Part shown: positions 16,530 through 25,071 of the stretch, one piece after another
Numbering within the stretch: position 1 is the first letter of the stretch
Layout of the letters: each line of letters opens with the position of its first letter
Origin: Alphaproteobacteria bacterium
Lineage (GTDB): Bacteria > Pseudomonadota > Alphaproteobacteria > Caulobacterales > Hyphomonadaceae
Assembly (NCBI GenBank): GCA_018222605.1
Contig: JAAEZZ010000007.1
Span: 36,522-100,521, forward strand
Length of the DNA: 64,000 nucleotides
Direction: 5' to 3'
The notes under the pieces: model-generated
Databases searched by the model: none
What the model was told of the DNA's origin: nothing
What the model saw: only the letters and a program-made list of their open reading frames with translations
Made by a program: the position numbers and the translations under genes

Positions 16530-18665
16530 ATGTTTGAAGCACGCTTCGGAGCCGTCAGCGTCTTGGCCATCATGGTCGGTATGTCGTCCTTTGCACCGGC
16601 ATGGGCACAAACGGCCAGCACCGAGGACAAGGAAAGCCGTCAGGAGACGGTGATCGTCACGGGCACAACCTCATTCGGCGCCACGAAGTCTGACACGCCG
16701 ATTGTGGAAACGGCGCGGTCACTGTCCATCGAGACATCGGACATGATCATCGACAAGGGCGCTCTGAACCTCGCCCAGTCCCTGACTTATATTTCCGGTG
16801 TGACGGCTGAGCCCTATGGTTTCTCCACGCGCGGAGATTTCCCGCAGTCACGCGGTCTGGAGCTGCCGCGTTATCGCGACTCCATTCAGGAACTGTTCGG
16901 CAGCTACAACTCCACCCGTACTGAACTCTATACGATCGAGCAGGTTGAAGTGCTGAAGGGCCCGGCCTCCGTGCTGTACGGTCAGGGTTCTCCCGGCGGC
17001 ATCGTGAACTATGTGTCCAAGGCGCCGCGTGAGGATTTTGGCGGCGAGATCGCTGTCGAGGCCGGCAATTTTGATCACTATCAGATCGCCGGTGACGTGA
17101 CCGGGCCTGTATCCGGTACTGACGGCAAGCTGCTCTACCGCATGGTCGCGCTATACCGCGATACCGGCACACAGGTGGACTATGTGGATGACAAGACCAC
17201 CGTCTTCATGCCGTCCGTTTCATGGCAGGCAACGCCGGACACGAAGTTCACGGTGACCGGACTTGTCCAGGATACGGAAAGCAAGGCGGCGGCCCAGTTC
17301 TTGCCGGTGAAGGGCACGCTGTTCGCGTTGGATGATGGCAGCTATCTCGACTGGAACGTCTATGCAGGTGAGCCGGACTTTGACCACTACAATACCGAAT
17401 CCCAGCAGGTGACCCTGCTCGGCGAGCACCAGATCAATGACAACTGGTCTGTCGAGGGCACTGCCCTGTGGCGCTCCGGCGAGGCAGACTACAACCAATC
17501 ATGGCCGGCCTTCATCGGTGGCACGCGTTATCTAAACGATGTTCTCGGAACGGATGCTTTCACTGACACGACTGTCGCGCGTACGTTCTATGAGGGCGAC
17601 AACACGTTCGATCAGAAAGCAGCCGACCTGCGCTTGCGCGGCAGCTTTGTCACTGGCCCGCTGAAGCATGACATTCTTGCCGGCGTGCAATATCAGGATG
17701 TCGAGACCGATAGCGATTCCGCCTACTACTTTGCCGGCGGCGCACTCTCTGGCGATTTCAGCTATGCCTTCGACCTGAAGAACCCCGTTTACGGAAACTA
17801 CCCGGATCAGTCCGTCCTGGACGCTATCTATGTCGACAATGATCCGTCTACGGTTGAGGATATAGGTGTCTATATCTCTGACCAGATCGCCTATGACAAA
17901 TGGCGTTTCACGCTGGGCGTTCGCAGTGATAATGTCGAAAATGACAATGGCACGAGCGTGCAGAAGGATGATGCCGTTTCCACCAGTGTCGGCGTGCTCT
18001 ATCGCTTCGACAATGGCTTGGCGCCTTATGTCAGCTATGCGGAATCCTTTGAAACCGTGGTTGGCACAGATAGTTTCAGCGGCGAGCAGCTTAAGCCGCA
18101 GGAAGCGCGCCAGTATGAAGCCGGCCTGAAATATGAGCCGACCTTCGTGCCCGGCCTCATCACGCTGGCTTATTACGACATCGAGATTTCCAATCTCAGC
18201 AATCCGAACAGCATCGTTGGTGCAAATTCCCAGCAGGAAGGCATCGCCAAGCTGAAAGGTATCGAGTTTGAAGGCCGCATTCAGCTGGACGATGTCTATC
18301 TTCAAGCGGCGGCTTCCACGATCGATGCGGAAGATCCGAACGGCTACCAGCTGTCTGCCATACCTGAAGAGCAGGCCTCTCTCTGGGCCACTTGGCGTCC
18401 GTCGGAGCGGTGGAACGGCTTCAAGGCTGGCGCGGGTATCCGCTATGTTGGTTCAACCGTTTCCGAGACCGCCACGCTGCGCTACGAAACCCCATCCTAT
18501 ACACTGGGCGACCTTATGGTCGGCTATGAGTGGGATCAGTGGGATTTCACCGTTAATGCCCGGAACGTTACGGATGAGGAATATCTGACCGGATGTCTGA
18601 CACGGGGAGACTGTTTCCCGGGTCTGCGTCGCACGGTTATTGCCAGCCTGCGCTATAAATTCTAG
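16530..18665 (+). CDS. TonB-dependent ferric-siderophore receptor
   Basis: A 711-residue outer-membrane receptor. It has an export signal of about 26 residues ending in AWA, a TonB box ETVIVTG at residues 39-45 and a plug with RGDFPQSRGLELPRYRDSI. The typical siderophore-receptor segment VEVLKGPASVLYGQGSPGG follows, then NYVSKAP, and the protein ends in an aromatic strand RYKF. The VLYGQGSPGGIVNYVSK pattern places it with FhuA/FoxA/FpvA-type hydroxamate and similar receptors rather than BtuB. A Fur box precedes it and uptake-associated membrane genes follow, 11 bases downstream. The exact siderophore cannot be read from the sequence. Confidence 0.92.
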   Translation: MFEARFGAVSVLAIMVGMSSFAPAWAQTASTEDKESRQETVIVTGTTSFGATKSDTPIVETARSLSIETSDMIIDKGALNLAQSLTYISGVTAEPYGFSTRGDFPQSRGLELPRYRDSIQELFGSYNSTRTELYTIEQVEVLKGPASVLYGQGSPGGIVNYVSKAPREDFGGEIAVEAGNFDHYQIAGDVTGPVSGTDGKLLYRMVALYRDTGTQVDYVDDKTTVFMPSVSWQATPDTKFTVTGLVQDTESKAAAQFLPVKGTLFALDDGSYLDWNVYAGEPDFDHYNTESQQVTLLGEHQINDNWSVEGTALWRSGEADYNQSWPAFIGGTRYLNDVLGTDAFTDTTVARTFYEGDNTFDQKAADLRLRGSFVTGPLKHDILAGVQYQDVETDSDSAYYFAGGALSGDFSYAFDLKNPVYGNYPDQSVLDAIYVDNDPSTVEDIGVYISDQIAYDKWRFTLGVRSDNVENDNGTSVQKDDAVSTSVGVLYRFDNGLAPYVSYAESFETVVGTDSFSGEQLKPQEARQYEAGLKYEPTFVPGLITLAYYDIEISNLSNPNSIVGANSQQEGIAKLKGIEFEGRIQLDDVYLQAAASTIDAEDPNGYQLSAIPEEQASLWATWRPSERWNGFKAGAGIRYVGSTVSETATLRYETPSYTLGDLMVGYEWDQWDFTVNARNVTDEEYLTGCLTRGDCFPGLRRTVIASLRYKF

Positions 18666-18676
18666 GGCTGGTATAG

Positions 18677-19261
18677 ATGACAGGGACCGGACTTCTGCTG
18701 GCTGTAAGTGCAACTCTTCTCGGGCTTGCTGGTCTTGCGCTGCTTTTCAAGGTGTGGCGCAAGCCTGGCCAGCCGGTGCTGCTCGCATCTGGCTGGGCCC
18801 TGCTGGCGGTCAGTCTGCTTCTCTGGTTCGTTGCCAATCATGACAGGGGTGTCGCGCAAGTGACATCCCTGTTGATGCTGCTCGTGGCGGGCGCGATCAC
18901 CCTGCCGGGCTTTCTGGGTACGAATGGCTTGCAGAGCCCCGTTCGGGAGAGGCCCGCACCTGCCTTGGCGCCAGTCTCGGCCCTTGGGCGGGCGCAAAGA
19001 GTCGCCTCCGGCATCTGGACATTTCTGATTGCGGGCCCGATTGCGGGCCTTATCGCATTCTTCACAGCAGGCGGCCTGCTTCGCCTTATCAGACCTGAGA
19101 CGGGAAACCCTGCCACAGCAGTGGTCAGCGCGTTCATCGCCGCGTTGGTTCTGTGGGCGTTGCTCAGTACGCTGCTGCTTATGGAAAAGCGGCCGCTTCG
19201 GCGCAGCGCTTACGCCATTGGCGGTTCGTTCTTCGCGCTGGCTGTCGCATTTATCGGATAG
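18677..19261 (+). CDS. Six-helix membrane protein of a siderophore uptake operon, looks like a DUF3325-DUF3649 fusion
   Basis: A 194-residue hydrophobic protein with six likely helices near residues 4-25, 33-53, 60-80, 110-135, 146-169 and 177-193. A Pro/Ala/Arg-rich loop at about 85-107 splits it into two halves. The first half contains SGWALLAVSLLLW, reminiscent of the small DUF3325 family. The second half begins with a GRAQRVASGIW segment and resembles DUF3649. In other Proteobacteria those are separate short genes flanking a PepSY gene beside a siderophore receptor, exactly the surroundings here. It lies 13 bases before the PepSY gene. The family assignment is by eye and not certain; function is unknown. 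Confidence 0.65.
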   Translation: MTGTGLLLAVSATLLGLAGLALLFKVWRKPGQPVLLASGWALLAVSLLLWFVANHDRGVAQVTSLLMLLVAGAITLPGFLGTNGLQSPVRERPAPALAPVSALGRAQRVASGIWTFLIAGPIAGLIAFFTAGGLLRLIRPETGNPATAVVSAFIAALVLWALLSTLLLMEKRPLRRSAYAIGGSFFALAVAFIG

Positions 19262-19274
19262 AGGGACTTCAGAC

Positions 19275-20774
19275 ATGGCAAAGACACTCTGGCCGAAATC
19301 ATCCAGCGCCCGCGTTGATTCCTCTCTCTCGGCTCACTCCATTATGGGGCTGGTCATCAGTGCCATATTGTTCGTCGTCTGCCTTAGTGGCACGGTTGCC
19401 GTGTTCGAGGATGAACTGGAATGGTGGGAGCAGGCCAATGTCGCGCCTGTCGAGAGTGTTTCGCCTGCTGTCCTGCAGTCTACAGCAGAAGAAGTGTTGC
19501 GCCGCGATCCTGAGACGACACATCTTTATCTATATCCTCCTCGCGAGAACTGGCCCCGTTTCATCGCGGGTGGCGACAATGGAATATATGCGGTGGATGA
19601 AAACGGCACATTCGTGAGCCCACTTGAGGCTAACTGGAATGAGTTCCTTGTTCACCTTCATTACTATCTGAACCTGCCGGAAAGCTTCGGCATGATCATC
19701 GTTGCCATCTTTGGTGTCATGCTGGTCTCCATGGCCATTTCTGGCCTGCTGGCGCATCCACGTATCTTCAGGGATGCCTTCCGTTTCAAGCGGCAGGGCC
19801 AGCCCCGACTCGCGCAGGCGGATCTGCACAACCGGCTCAGTGTCTGGACAACGCCTTTCATTGTCGCCGTGGCCGGAACCGGCGCGATGATCGGCCTGTT
19901 CACTATAGGCGCGCTCGTCTTTGCCCAGACCAATTTCGGCGGCGATACACGCAAACTCAGTGAAGCCATTTTTGGCGGTGAAGTGATTGAGGCTGACGAT
20001 ACGCCCGCGCCCATTGTGGGCATTGATCTTGCCGTTGAGCAACTGGCGAAGGATGCGCCTGGCCAACCGCCCTTCCTGGTCGTCATGCATGAGCCTGGCC
20101 AGAAGAGCCAGCACATTGAATTCTATGTCGATGAGACAGACCGCCTGATCTATGGCGAGACCTATACCTATTCCACCGAGGGCGAATTGCTTGCCATCGG
20201 GCACAATGCCGACGGTCCGGCAGGCCAGCAGATCGCCATGTCCATGTACCGTGTCCATTTCGGAGATTTTGGCGGCGTGGCCATGAAGTTGATCTATTTC
20301 ATTCTGGGGCTGATGCTCTGCGTCATCATTGCGGGCGGCCTGAACATTTACTTCCTGAAGCGACGCGAGAAAGGCCGCGCTGCGCCGCGCCTTGAAGCGC
20401 TGTGGAGCGGCTGGGTCTGGGGCAGCACGCTGTTCCTGCCGGTCACGCTGATCGGAGCGATCCTTGGTCTCTCCATCGGTTGGCTTGTTGCGATTTACTG
20501 GATCGGCTCTGCGGTCTGCTCACTGGCGGCGTGCGTCCTGACAAGCGCCGCGATGGCCGGAAACGTGCTGCGTTTGGCCCTCGGCGCGGCATTGATGCTG
20601 TGCGCTCTGATCCACGCAGCGGTGGTCGGCGGAGACTGGTCAAATCCTTACATCCTGCTCAGTTCCGTCAGTCTGTTTGTGACTGGCGCGGCTTTTGCGG
20701 CCTGGCCCTTCCTGCGAGGCGGTTTTCGCCCGGTTGTGGCGGGCAAGGATCTCTCCTTCACACCCGGCGAATAA
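19275..20774 (+). CDS. PepSY-associated membrane protein, probable ferric-siderophore reductase
   Basis: A 499-residue inner-membrane protein of the PepSY_TM family. An N-terminal His21 precedes the first helix (about 22-44), a periplasmic domain follows, then HLHYYL (His127 and His129) before the second helix. The motif DLHNRLSVWTTPFIVAVAGTGA marks a third helix, SMYRVHFGDFGG a fourth, and several more helices follow at the C terminus. Members such as FpvG and FoxB of Pseudomonas reduce iron in imported siderophores. The conserved His residues may bind haem. The ATG at 19275 is chosen because the frame upstream overlaps the preceding gene in another register. Confidence 0.82.
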   Translation: MAKTLWPKSSSARVDSSLSAHSIMGLVISAILFVVCLSGTVAVFEDELEWWEQANVAPVESVSPAVLQSTAEEVLRRDPETTHLYLYPPRENWPRFIAGGDNGIYAVDENGTFVSPLEANWNEFLVHLHYYLNLPESFGMIIVAIFGVMLVSMAISGLLAHPRIFRDAFRFKRQGQPRLAQADLHNRLSVWTTPFIVAVAGTGAMIGLFTIGALVFAQTNFGGDTRKLSEAIFGGEVIEADDTPAPIVGIDLAVEQLAKDAPGQPPFLVVMHEPGQKSQHIEFYVDETDRLIYGETYTYSTEGELLAIGHNADGPAGQQIAMSMYRVHFGDFGGVAMKLIYFILGLMLCVIIAGGLNIYFLKRREKGRAAPRLEALWSGWVWGSTLFLPVTLIGAILGLSIGWLVAIYWIGSAVCSLAACVLTSAAMAGNVLRLALGAALMLCALIHAAVVGGDWSNPYILLSSVSLFVTGAAFAAWPFLRGGFRPVVAGKDLSFTPGE

Positions 20775-20775
20775 G

Positions 20776-21267
20776 TCAGAAGACGCCCATCTCCAGGCCT
20801 GCGCCGAGCGCTGCGCCTAGCTCCCGGCAAGTCTCCAGCGCGTCTTCCGGGATCGTCTTCTTGGCGAGGATCTCCTCCTCTGTCTGCGCATGGGTGCAGA
20901 TGATGAAGGGCGGCTGCACCTGCTTCAAGCGCCAGCCCTTGGCGATGCGGGCGGCCTGTTTCAGGGCGTTTTCGCCATCTGATCCGGCGCAGATCATCAG
21001 GCCATAAGGCCTGCCTTCCAGCTTTCCGAGCACCGGATAATAGCACCGGTCAAAGAATTCCTTCATCTCACCGGATAGCGCAGCGAGATTCTCCGGCGCC
21101 GCAAAGAGATAGCCCTCCGCCGCCAGCAGGTCTTCCGGCTGGGTGTCTTGTGCACGTTTCAGCTCCGCGTCCGTTTCAGCCTGCGCGGCCTTCAGCGCAG
21201 CCTCTGCCATCTGGCGCGTGCCGCCGGTACGGGAATGATAGATGATCAGCAGTTTGGCCATGGCCAA
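20776..21267 (-). CDS. Flavodoxin-like FMN protein
   Basis: A 163-residue flavodoxin-fold protein: the phosphate-binding loop YHSRTGGTRQMAEA is at about residues 10-23, and the FAAPENLAALSGEMKEFFDRCYYP segment follows the WrbA/NADPH-dependent reductase pattern. It ends one base after the stop of the PepSY gene on the opposite strand, so the two converge. It could supply electrons for siderophore iron release, but the opposite orientation gives no operon link. Two ATG codons (21267 and 21261) are possible starts. Confidence 0.75.
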   Translation of the reverse strand: MAMAKLLIIYHSRTGGTRQMAEAALKAAQAETDAELKRAQDTQPEDLLAAEGYLFAAPENLAALSGEMKEFFDRCYYPVLGKLEGRPYGLMICAGSDGENALKQAARIAKGWRLKQVQPPFIICTHAQTEEEILAKKTIPEDALETCRELGAALGAGLEMGVF

Positions 21268-21326
21268 GGTGTCGCGTCCTTTGGCGAATGACGCAAGTGG
21301 CAGTTCAGGCCTGCTCCTTTGGCGGC

Positions 21327-21683
21327 CTATTGCATGGGCAATTCCATCATGGTGAAGGCGCGCTCCATGACGATGGTGCCGAGGTGCTCGCCGTATTGGC
21401 GCATGGCGGCTTCGAACATCGGGCTTGTCATCTCGCTGAAGCCGACGCCGCAGTTTCCGGAGGCGCTGACGCCCGCCTTCATCATCAGGCCTGCCAGTGT
21501 GGAGGTTGCCTCATCCTTCCTGTCCTGCAGGGCCAGCAACATCAGCTGCTTCATCTGCGTGACGTCTTCCTCCGTCGAATTGCGGATCATGCAGCTGGCA
21601 ACCTCATCAGAGCGTGTCTGGGCGAGGGCCGGGGATGCAGCAAACACGGTGAGGGCGGCGCCAAGGCAAAGGGTGCGGATCAT
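21327..21683 (-). CDS. Small secreted protein of unknown function
   Basis: A 118-residue protein with an export signal of about 21 residues ending in ALA, followed by a mostly helical, Met-rich mature part. Two Cys residues (in VASCMIRN and GNCGVGF) could form a disulphide in the periplasm. The ATG is preceded by a good AGGAG site. I recognise no family. Neighbours offer no functional link. Confidence 0.7.
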   Translation of the reverse strand: MIRTLCLGAALTVFAASPALAQTRSDEVASCMIRNSTEEDVTQMKQLMLLALQDRKDEATSTLAGLMMKAGVSASGNCGVGFSEMTSPMFEAAMRQYGEHLGTIVMERAFTMMELPMQ

Positions 21684-21851
21684 CTGGGTCTCCTGAACAG
21701 GCCTGTAAAGGCGATCTGACTAAACGCAGATCGTGTCAGGAATGGGATGACGCCGCACAGATGAACAGTGCCTGAAGGACCTCACCTTATCAGATTACGG
21801 ATTTTTCATGCAAAAAACCGAAAAAGAGAGCGAATCTCTGAAGCCGCGCGT

Positions 21852-22706
21852 TTATTCCGCGGGAACCGCCGTGAACTCTTCTTTCCAGTCGGCCATGACA
21901 TCCCGGTTATCGTGATCCCATGGGTGAAAGCCGGGCTTGAACCAGGAGAGCCAGGTTTTCCAGCCCCTGCCGAAAAGGGCGGGTTTCTTCCAGAGGAATT
22001 GCTTCACGGCGCGCCGCGCATCTTTTTCCGCATATCCGTCTGCCATGAGCAGAGAGACGGCGTGGTCTGCGATATTTTGCGTGAAGTTCCGTGTGATGAG
22101 CAGCATGGAAATGCTGCGCCGGAAATAGCGTTTCAGGCCAGACCAGTCCTTGGTGACTTCCAGGAACACATCATAGGCAACGGCCTTGTGCTCGGTTTCT
22201 TCCATGGCGTGCCAACGCCACAGGCGTTCAAGTGCGGGGTCTGTCTTGCTGAACAGCGGAACATCATCCGTGTTCGCGACAGTCATCAGTTCTGCCATCA
22301 TTGCCGTGAAATGCTCCAGGCAGATGGTTGCCATCAGCATACGGAACGGGCCGCCTTCGCGCGCGAAAGCGATGCGCTCCTTGATGGCTGCTTCGATTTC
22401 GTCGACGGGGTATTTTCCCCGGTCGATCTTGTTGTTCAGCAGGTGATGCTCGCGCGAGTGGATGGCTTCCTGGCTGATGAAGTCTTTCACATCCTGCGCC
22501 AGTTTGCCCGAGAGTTCGCCGCGATAAGCTTTCACCGCGTCCATGAACATGCGCTCACCATCCGGGAAGGTCAGCGACATGGCGTTGAATATCGCCGTCG
22601 CGACCGGGTCCTCATCCAGCCAGTGCTCTGAATTCGCGGCGTTCATGTCAAAGTGAAGGTCGCGGGGAAGAATTGTTACATCTTCGGGTGTGCGTTTGGT
22701 TGCCAT
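21852..22706 (-). CDS. PF10118-type metal-dependent hydrolase family protein
   Basis: A 284-residue protein of the predicted metal-dependent hydrolase family COG3687. It has a ferritin-like arrangement of His and Glu: SQEAIHSREHH, LEHFTAMMAE and the WRWHAMEETEHKAVAYDV motif, which together look like a di-metal site. The start at 22704-22706 is the last good ATG before a hydrophobic stretch read from the intergenic region. It is transcribed divergently from a TetR regulator 68 bases away, a common arrangement for this family, and is probably its target. The substrate is unknown. Confidence 0.82.
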   Translation of the reverse strand: MATKRTPEDVTILPRDLHFDMNAANSEHWLDEDPVATAIFNAMSLTFPDGERMFMDAVKAYRGELSGKLAQDVKDFISQEAIHSREHHLLNNKIDRGKYPVDEIEAAIKERIAFAREGGPFRMLMATICLEHFTAMMAELMTVANTDDVPLFSKTDPALERLWRWHAMEETEHKAVAYDVFLEVTKDWSGLKRYFRRSISMLLITRNFTQNIADHAVSLLMADGYAEKDARRAVKQFLWKKPALFGRGWKTWLSWFKPGFHPWDHDNRDVMADWKEEFTAVPAE

Positions 22707-22761
22707 TGTGTTTATTGCCTTATGCAAATAGTCGAACAACAATCTTGAAGATAGAAATAGC

Positions 22762-22785
22762 GTTACCGACAAAAATGTCAATAAC
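22762..22785. promoter_or_regulatory. Candidate TetR operator over the regulator's start codon
   Basis: An interrupted dyad GTTAccGACA-aaaa-TGTCaaTAAC, with eight of ten arm positions complementary. Its right arm contains part of the ATG of the TetR gene at 22775. Length and symmetry suit a TetR dimer, and the position would allow autorepression and control of the divergent gene. Confidence 0.5.
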
Positions 22786-23377
22786 AAAAAATAATACACC
22801 CCGAATCCGCCGTTCACCGGAAGAGTCCCGTGCCAACATCCTGTCGGCGGCGGAATCACTGTTGGTACAACAGGGCCCGCAATCCCTGAGGCTCGCCGAT
22901 GTGGCCAAGGCAGCGGGTGTTGCGAATGCCACTGTGCTGCATCATTTCGGCTCGATTGATGCGGTTCAGCAGGCGCTGATGGAGCGCATGATTGCAGATC
23001 TGGTGGACAGTATCATGGCCATCGAGATTCCCGCAGATGCTCCGGCGGCGGCGCGGGCGGATGGCCTGAAGACGCTGTTTGATGCCTTTGAGACGCGCGG
23101 CGCGGCAAGGCTCGCCGCCTGGCTGGAACTGACGGATGAGACAAGTCGGCTGACCGTTGTGCGCCAGGCCGTGCAGGATGTTGCGCAGAAGAAAATCTCA
23201 AGCGCGGGCGTGCCGTCAGACTCGGCCGAAGACCTGATCCTGCTCAGCGTCACTTTGGCCGTCGGCGTCGGCCTTTTCGGCCCGTCCCTCGGCAAACTGA
23301 TCGGCAAACCAGAAGGCCGCGCAAGGGAACTGACCCTTCAAATGCTGCTGGGGCACCTGGAGCGGCTGGCGGGGTGA
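22775..23377 (+). CDS. TetR-family transcriptional regulator
   Basis: A 200-residue regulator. The N-terminal helix-turn-helix is clear: RANILSAAESLLVQQGP, then LADVAKAAGVANATVLHHFGS, the TetR recognition pattern. The C-terminal ligand-binding part is not diagnostic. The ATG at 22775 gives a normal N terminus; the open frame reaches back to 22673 but through the divergent gene. It probably represses itself and the PF10118 gene through the dyad at 22762-22785. The ligand is unknown. Confidence 0.87.
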   Translation: MSITKNNTPRIRRSPEESRANILSAAESLLVQQGPQSLRLADVAKAAGVANATVLHHFGSIDAVQQALMERMIADLVDSIMAIEIPADAPAAARADGLKTLFDAFETRGAARLAAWLELTDETSRLTVVRQAVQDVAQKKISSAGVPSDSAEDLILLSVTLAVGVGLFGPSLGKLIGKPEGRARELTLQMLLGHLERLAG

Positions 23378-23389
23378 GGCTGTGAGCAG

Positions 23390-23432
23390 TCTCTATACCC
23401 CTTCATCCTTCGACATAGCTCGGGATGAGTCC
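23390..23432. repeat. Possible remnant of an intergenic repeat
   Basis: Between two convergent genes lies a stretch reading CTTCATCCTTCGACATAGCTC then GGGATGAG. It resembles the short imperfect palindromes (TTCGACAAGCTCAGGATGAG type) scattered in many bacterial genomes. Only one copy is visible in the window, so repeat status is not proven here. Confidence 0.35.
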
Positions 23433-23440
23433 GCGTAGGG

Positions 23441-24439
23441 CTACCCTCCCAATTTCACCGCTGCCTCTTCCGCGAAATACGTAATAATCCCGCTGGCCCC
23501 GGCGCGTTTGAAGCACATCAGGGATTCCATCATCACGCGGTCGCCGTCGATCCAGCCATTCTGCGCGGCGGCCTTGATCTGGGCGTATTCGCCGGAGACC
23601 TGATAGGCGACCGTCGGCACACCGAACGTGCTGGAGACGCGGTGCACAATGTCCAGATACGGAAGACCGGGTTTCACCATCACCATGTCTGCACCTTCGG
23701 CCAGATCCATGGCGACTTCGCGCAGTGCCTCGTCAGAGTTGGCCGGGTCTTGTTGGTACGTCTTCTTGTCACCCTTGAGAGAGGCGGACGAGCCGATGGC
23801 GTCGCGATAGGGGCCGTAAAAGCCGCTCGCATATTTGGCCGCATAGGCCAGGATCATCATATTCGTGAAGCCTTCATCCTCAAAGGCCTGACGGATCGCG
23901 CCGATGCGGCCATCCATCATGTCAGACGGCGCGACGACATCCGCGCCCGCGGCGGCATGGGCCAGCGCCTGCTGCACCAGTTTCTCCGTGGTCGCATCAT
24001 TGGGGATGGTGCCATCCTCATCCAGCAGGCCATCATGGCCATGGCTGGTATAGGCGTCCAGCGCGACATCGGTGATCAGGCCCACTTCCGGCGCAGCGGC
24101 CTTCATGGCGCGCAGCGCGCGGGGCACCAGCCCGTCCGGGTCCAGCGCGCCCGAGCCTGTGTCGTCTTTGCCTTCGGGCCCGATATAGGGGAACAGCGCG
24201 ATGGCCGGGATGCCCAGCTCTCTTGCGCGTACCGCGGCCTTTGCGGCCTCGTCCACGCTGAGGCGGTCCACGCCCGGCAGGCTGACCACCGGCACGCGGC
24301 CCTCGCCATCATGCACAAAGACAGACCAGATCAGGTCAGCGGGGGTCAGCGTATTTTCGCCGACCAGCGAACGCACCCATGGGCTCTGCCGAAGGCGGCG
24401 CAGACGGGTGGCGGGGAAGGTTTGCGGGAAGTAAGTCAT
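23441..24439 (-). CDS. hemB: Porphobilinogen synthase (delta-aminolevulinic acid dehydratase), magnesium type
   Basis: A 332-residue enzyme that condenses two 5-aminolevulinate molecules into porphobilinogen in tetrapyrrole synthesis. Both Schiff-base lysines are present, in YAAKYASGFYGP and MVKPGLPYLD. The zinc-binding Cys triad of the animal-type enzyme is replaced: residues 126, 128 and 136 are Ala, Asp and Asp in DVALDAYTSHGHDG, as in the Pseudomonas-type magnesium-dependent enzymes. It ends convergently with the TetR gene. Length is normal for the family. Confidence 0.95.
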   Translation of the reverse strand: MTYFPQTFPATRLRRLRQSPWVRSLVGENTLTPADLIWSVFVHDGEGRVPVVSLPGVDRLSVDEAAKAAVRARELGIPAIALFPYIGPEGKDDTGSGALDPDGLVPRALRAMKAAAPEVGLITDVALDAYTSHGHDGLLDEDGTIPNDATTEKLVQQALAHAAAGADVVAPSDMMDGRIGAIRQAFEDEGFTNMMILAYAAKYASGFYGPYRDAIGSSASLKGDKKTYQQDPANSDEALREVAMDLAEGADMVMVKPGLPYLDIVHRVSSTFGVPTVAYQVSGEYAQIKAAAQNGWIDGDRVMMESLMCFKRAGASGIITYFAEEAAVKLGG

Positions 24440-24468
24440 GGCTGACTTAGTATCCCATTCAGCGTGGC

Positions 24469-25011
24469 CTACAACCAGCCAATTTTACGCACCATGAAAC
24501 AGCGTTTCGACACGTCCAGATCCTCGGCCTGGATCTGCTCCAGTTCCAGCATCCAGTCGGTCATGTCGCCTCGGCGGATCTCCCGAAAGCCATGCTTGGC
24601 ATAGAACGGCCCGTTCCAGGGCAGGTCGCGGAAGGTGGAGAGGGTCACCCGACGCAGTTTCCGGCGGCGGGCTTCGGCGACGACATGGTTAAGAAGGGCC
24701 GCGCCAATGCCGCGTTGTCCATAGTCTGGATGAACGCTCAACTGGTCCAGATACAGCGTGCCGCCGCGCAGGGAGACGAGCGCGAATCCCACGGGCGTTT
24801 CGTCTGGCAGGCGCGCCGCGAACAGGTCTCCCGATTCGGCGGCAGCATGCAGAATCTCGCCCGGCACATGGTCCTGCAAGGCCTCTTCCGACAACAGGCC
24901 GGTCGGCGCAAACAGTTGCCCTGCCGCGCAGTCAATCACGATCAGGCTTTCCACATCAGTTGTGAAAGCCGTCCCGATTGTATATTCGGCAAGCGCCCTT
25001 TGCATTGACAT
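24469..25011 (-). CDS. GNAT-family N-acetyltransferase
   Basis: A 180-residue acetyltransferase. The acetyl-CoA loop is seen in LSVHPDYGQRGIGAALL, preceded by strand FALVSLRGGTLYLDQ and followed by FYAKHGFRE, the usual closing motif. The start is the ATG at 25009-25011, with another in frame at 25003-25005. A much longer open frame upstream runs into the next gene and is not credible. It is divergent from the acyl-CoA dehydrogenase at 25072. The acceptor is unknown. Confidence 0.8.
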   Translation of the reverse strand: MSMQRALAEYTIGTAFTTDVESLIVIDCAAGQLFAPTGLLSEEALQDHVPGEILHAAAESGDLFAARLPDETPVGFALVSLRGGTLYLDQLSVHPDYGQRGIGAALLNHVVAEARRRKLRRVTLSTFRDLPWNGPFYAKHGFREIRRGDMTDWMLELEQIQAEDLDVSKRCFMVRKIGWL

Positions 25012-25071
25012 TCTGCCCGGCCCATTCAATTCCCAAGGGGACGTCTTAGGCGATAATAAAGGTAAAAGCCA

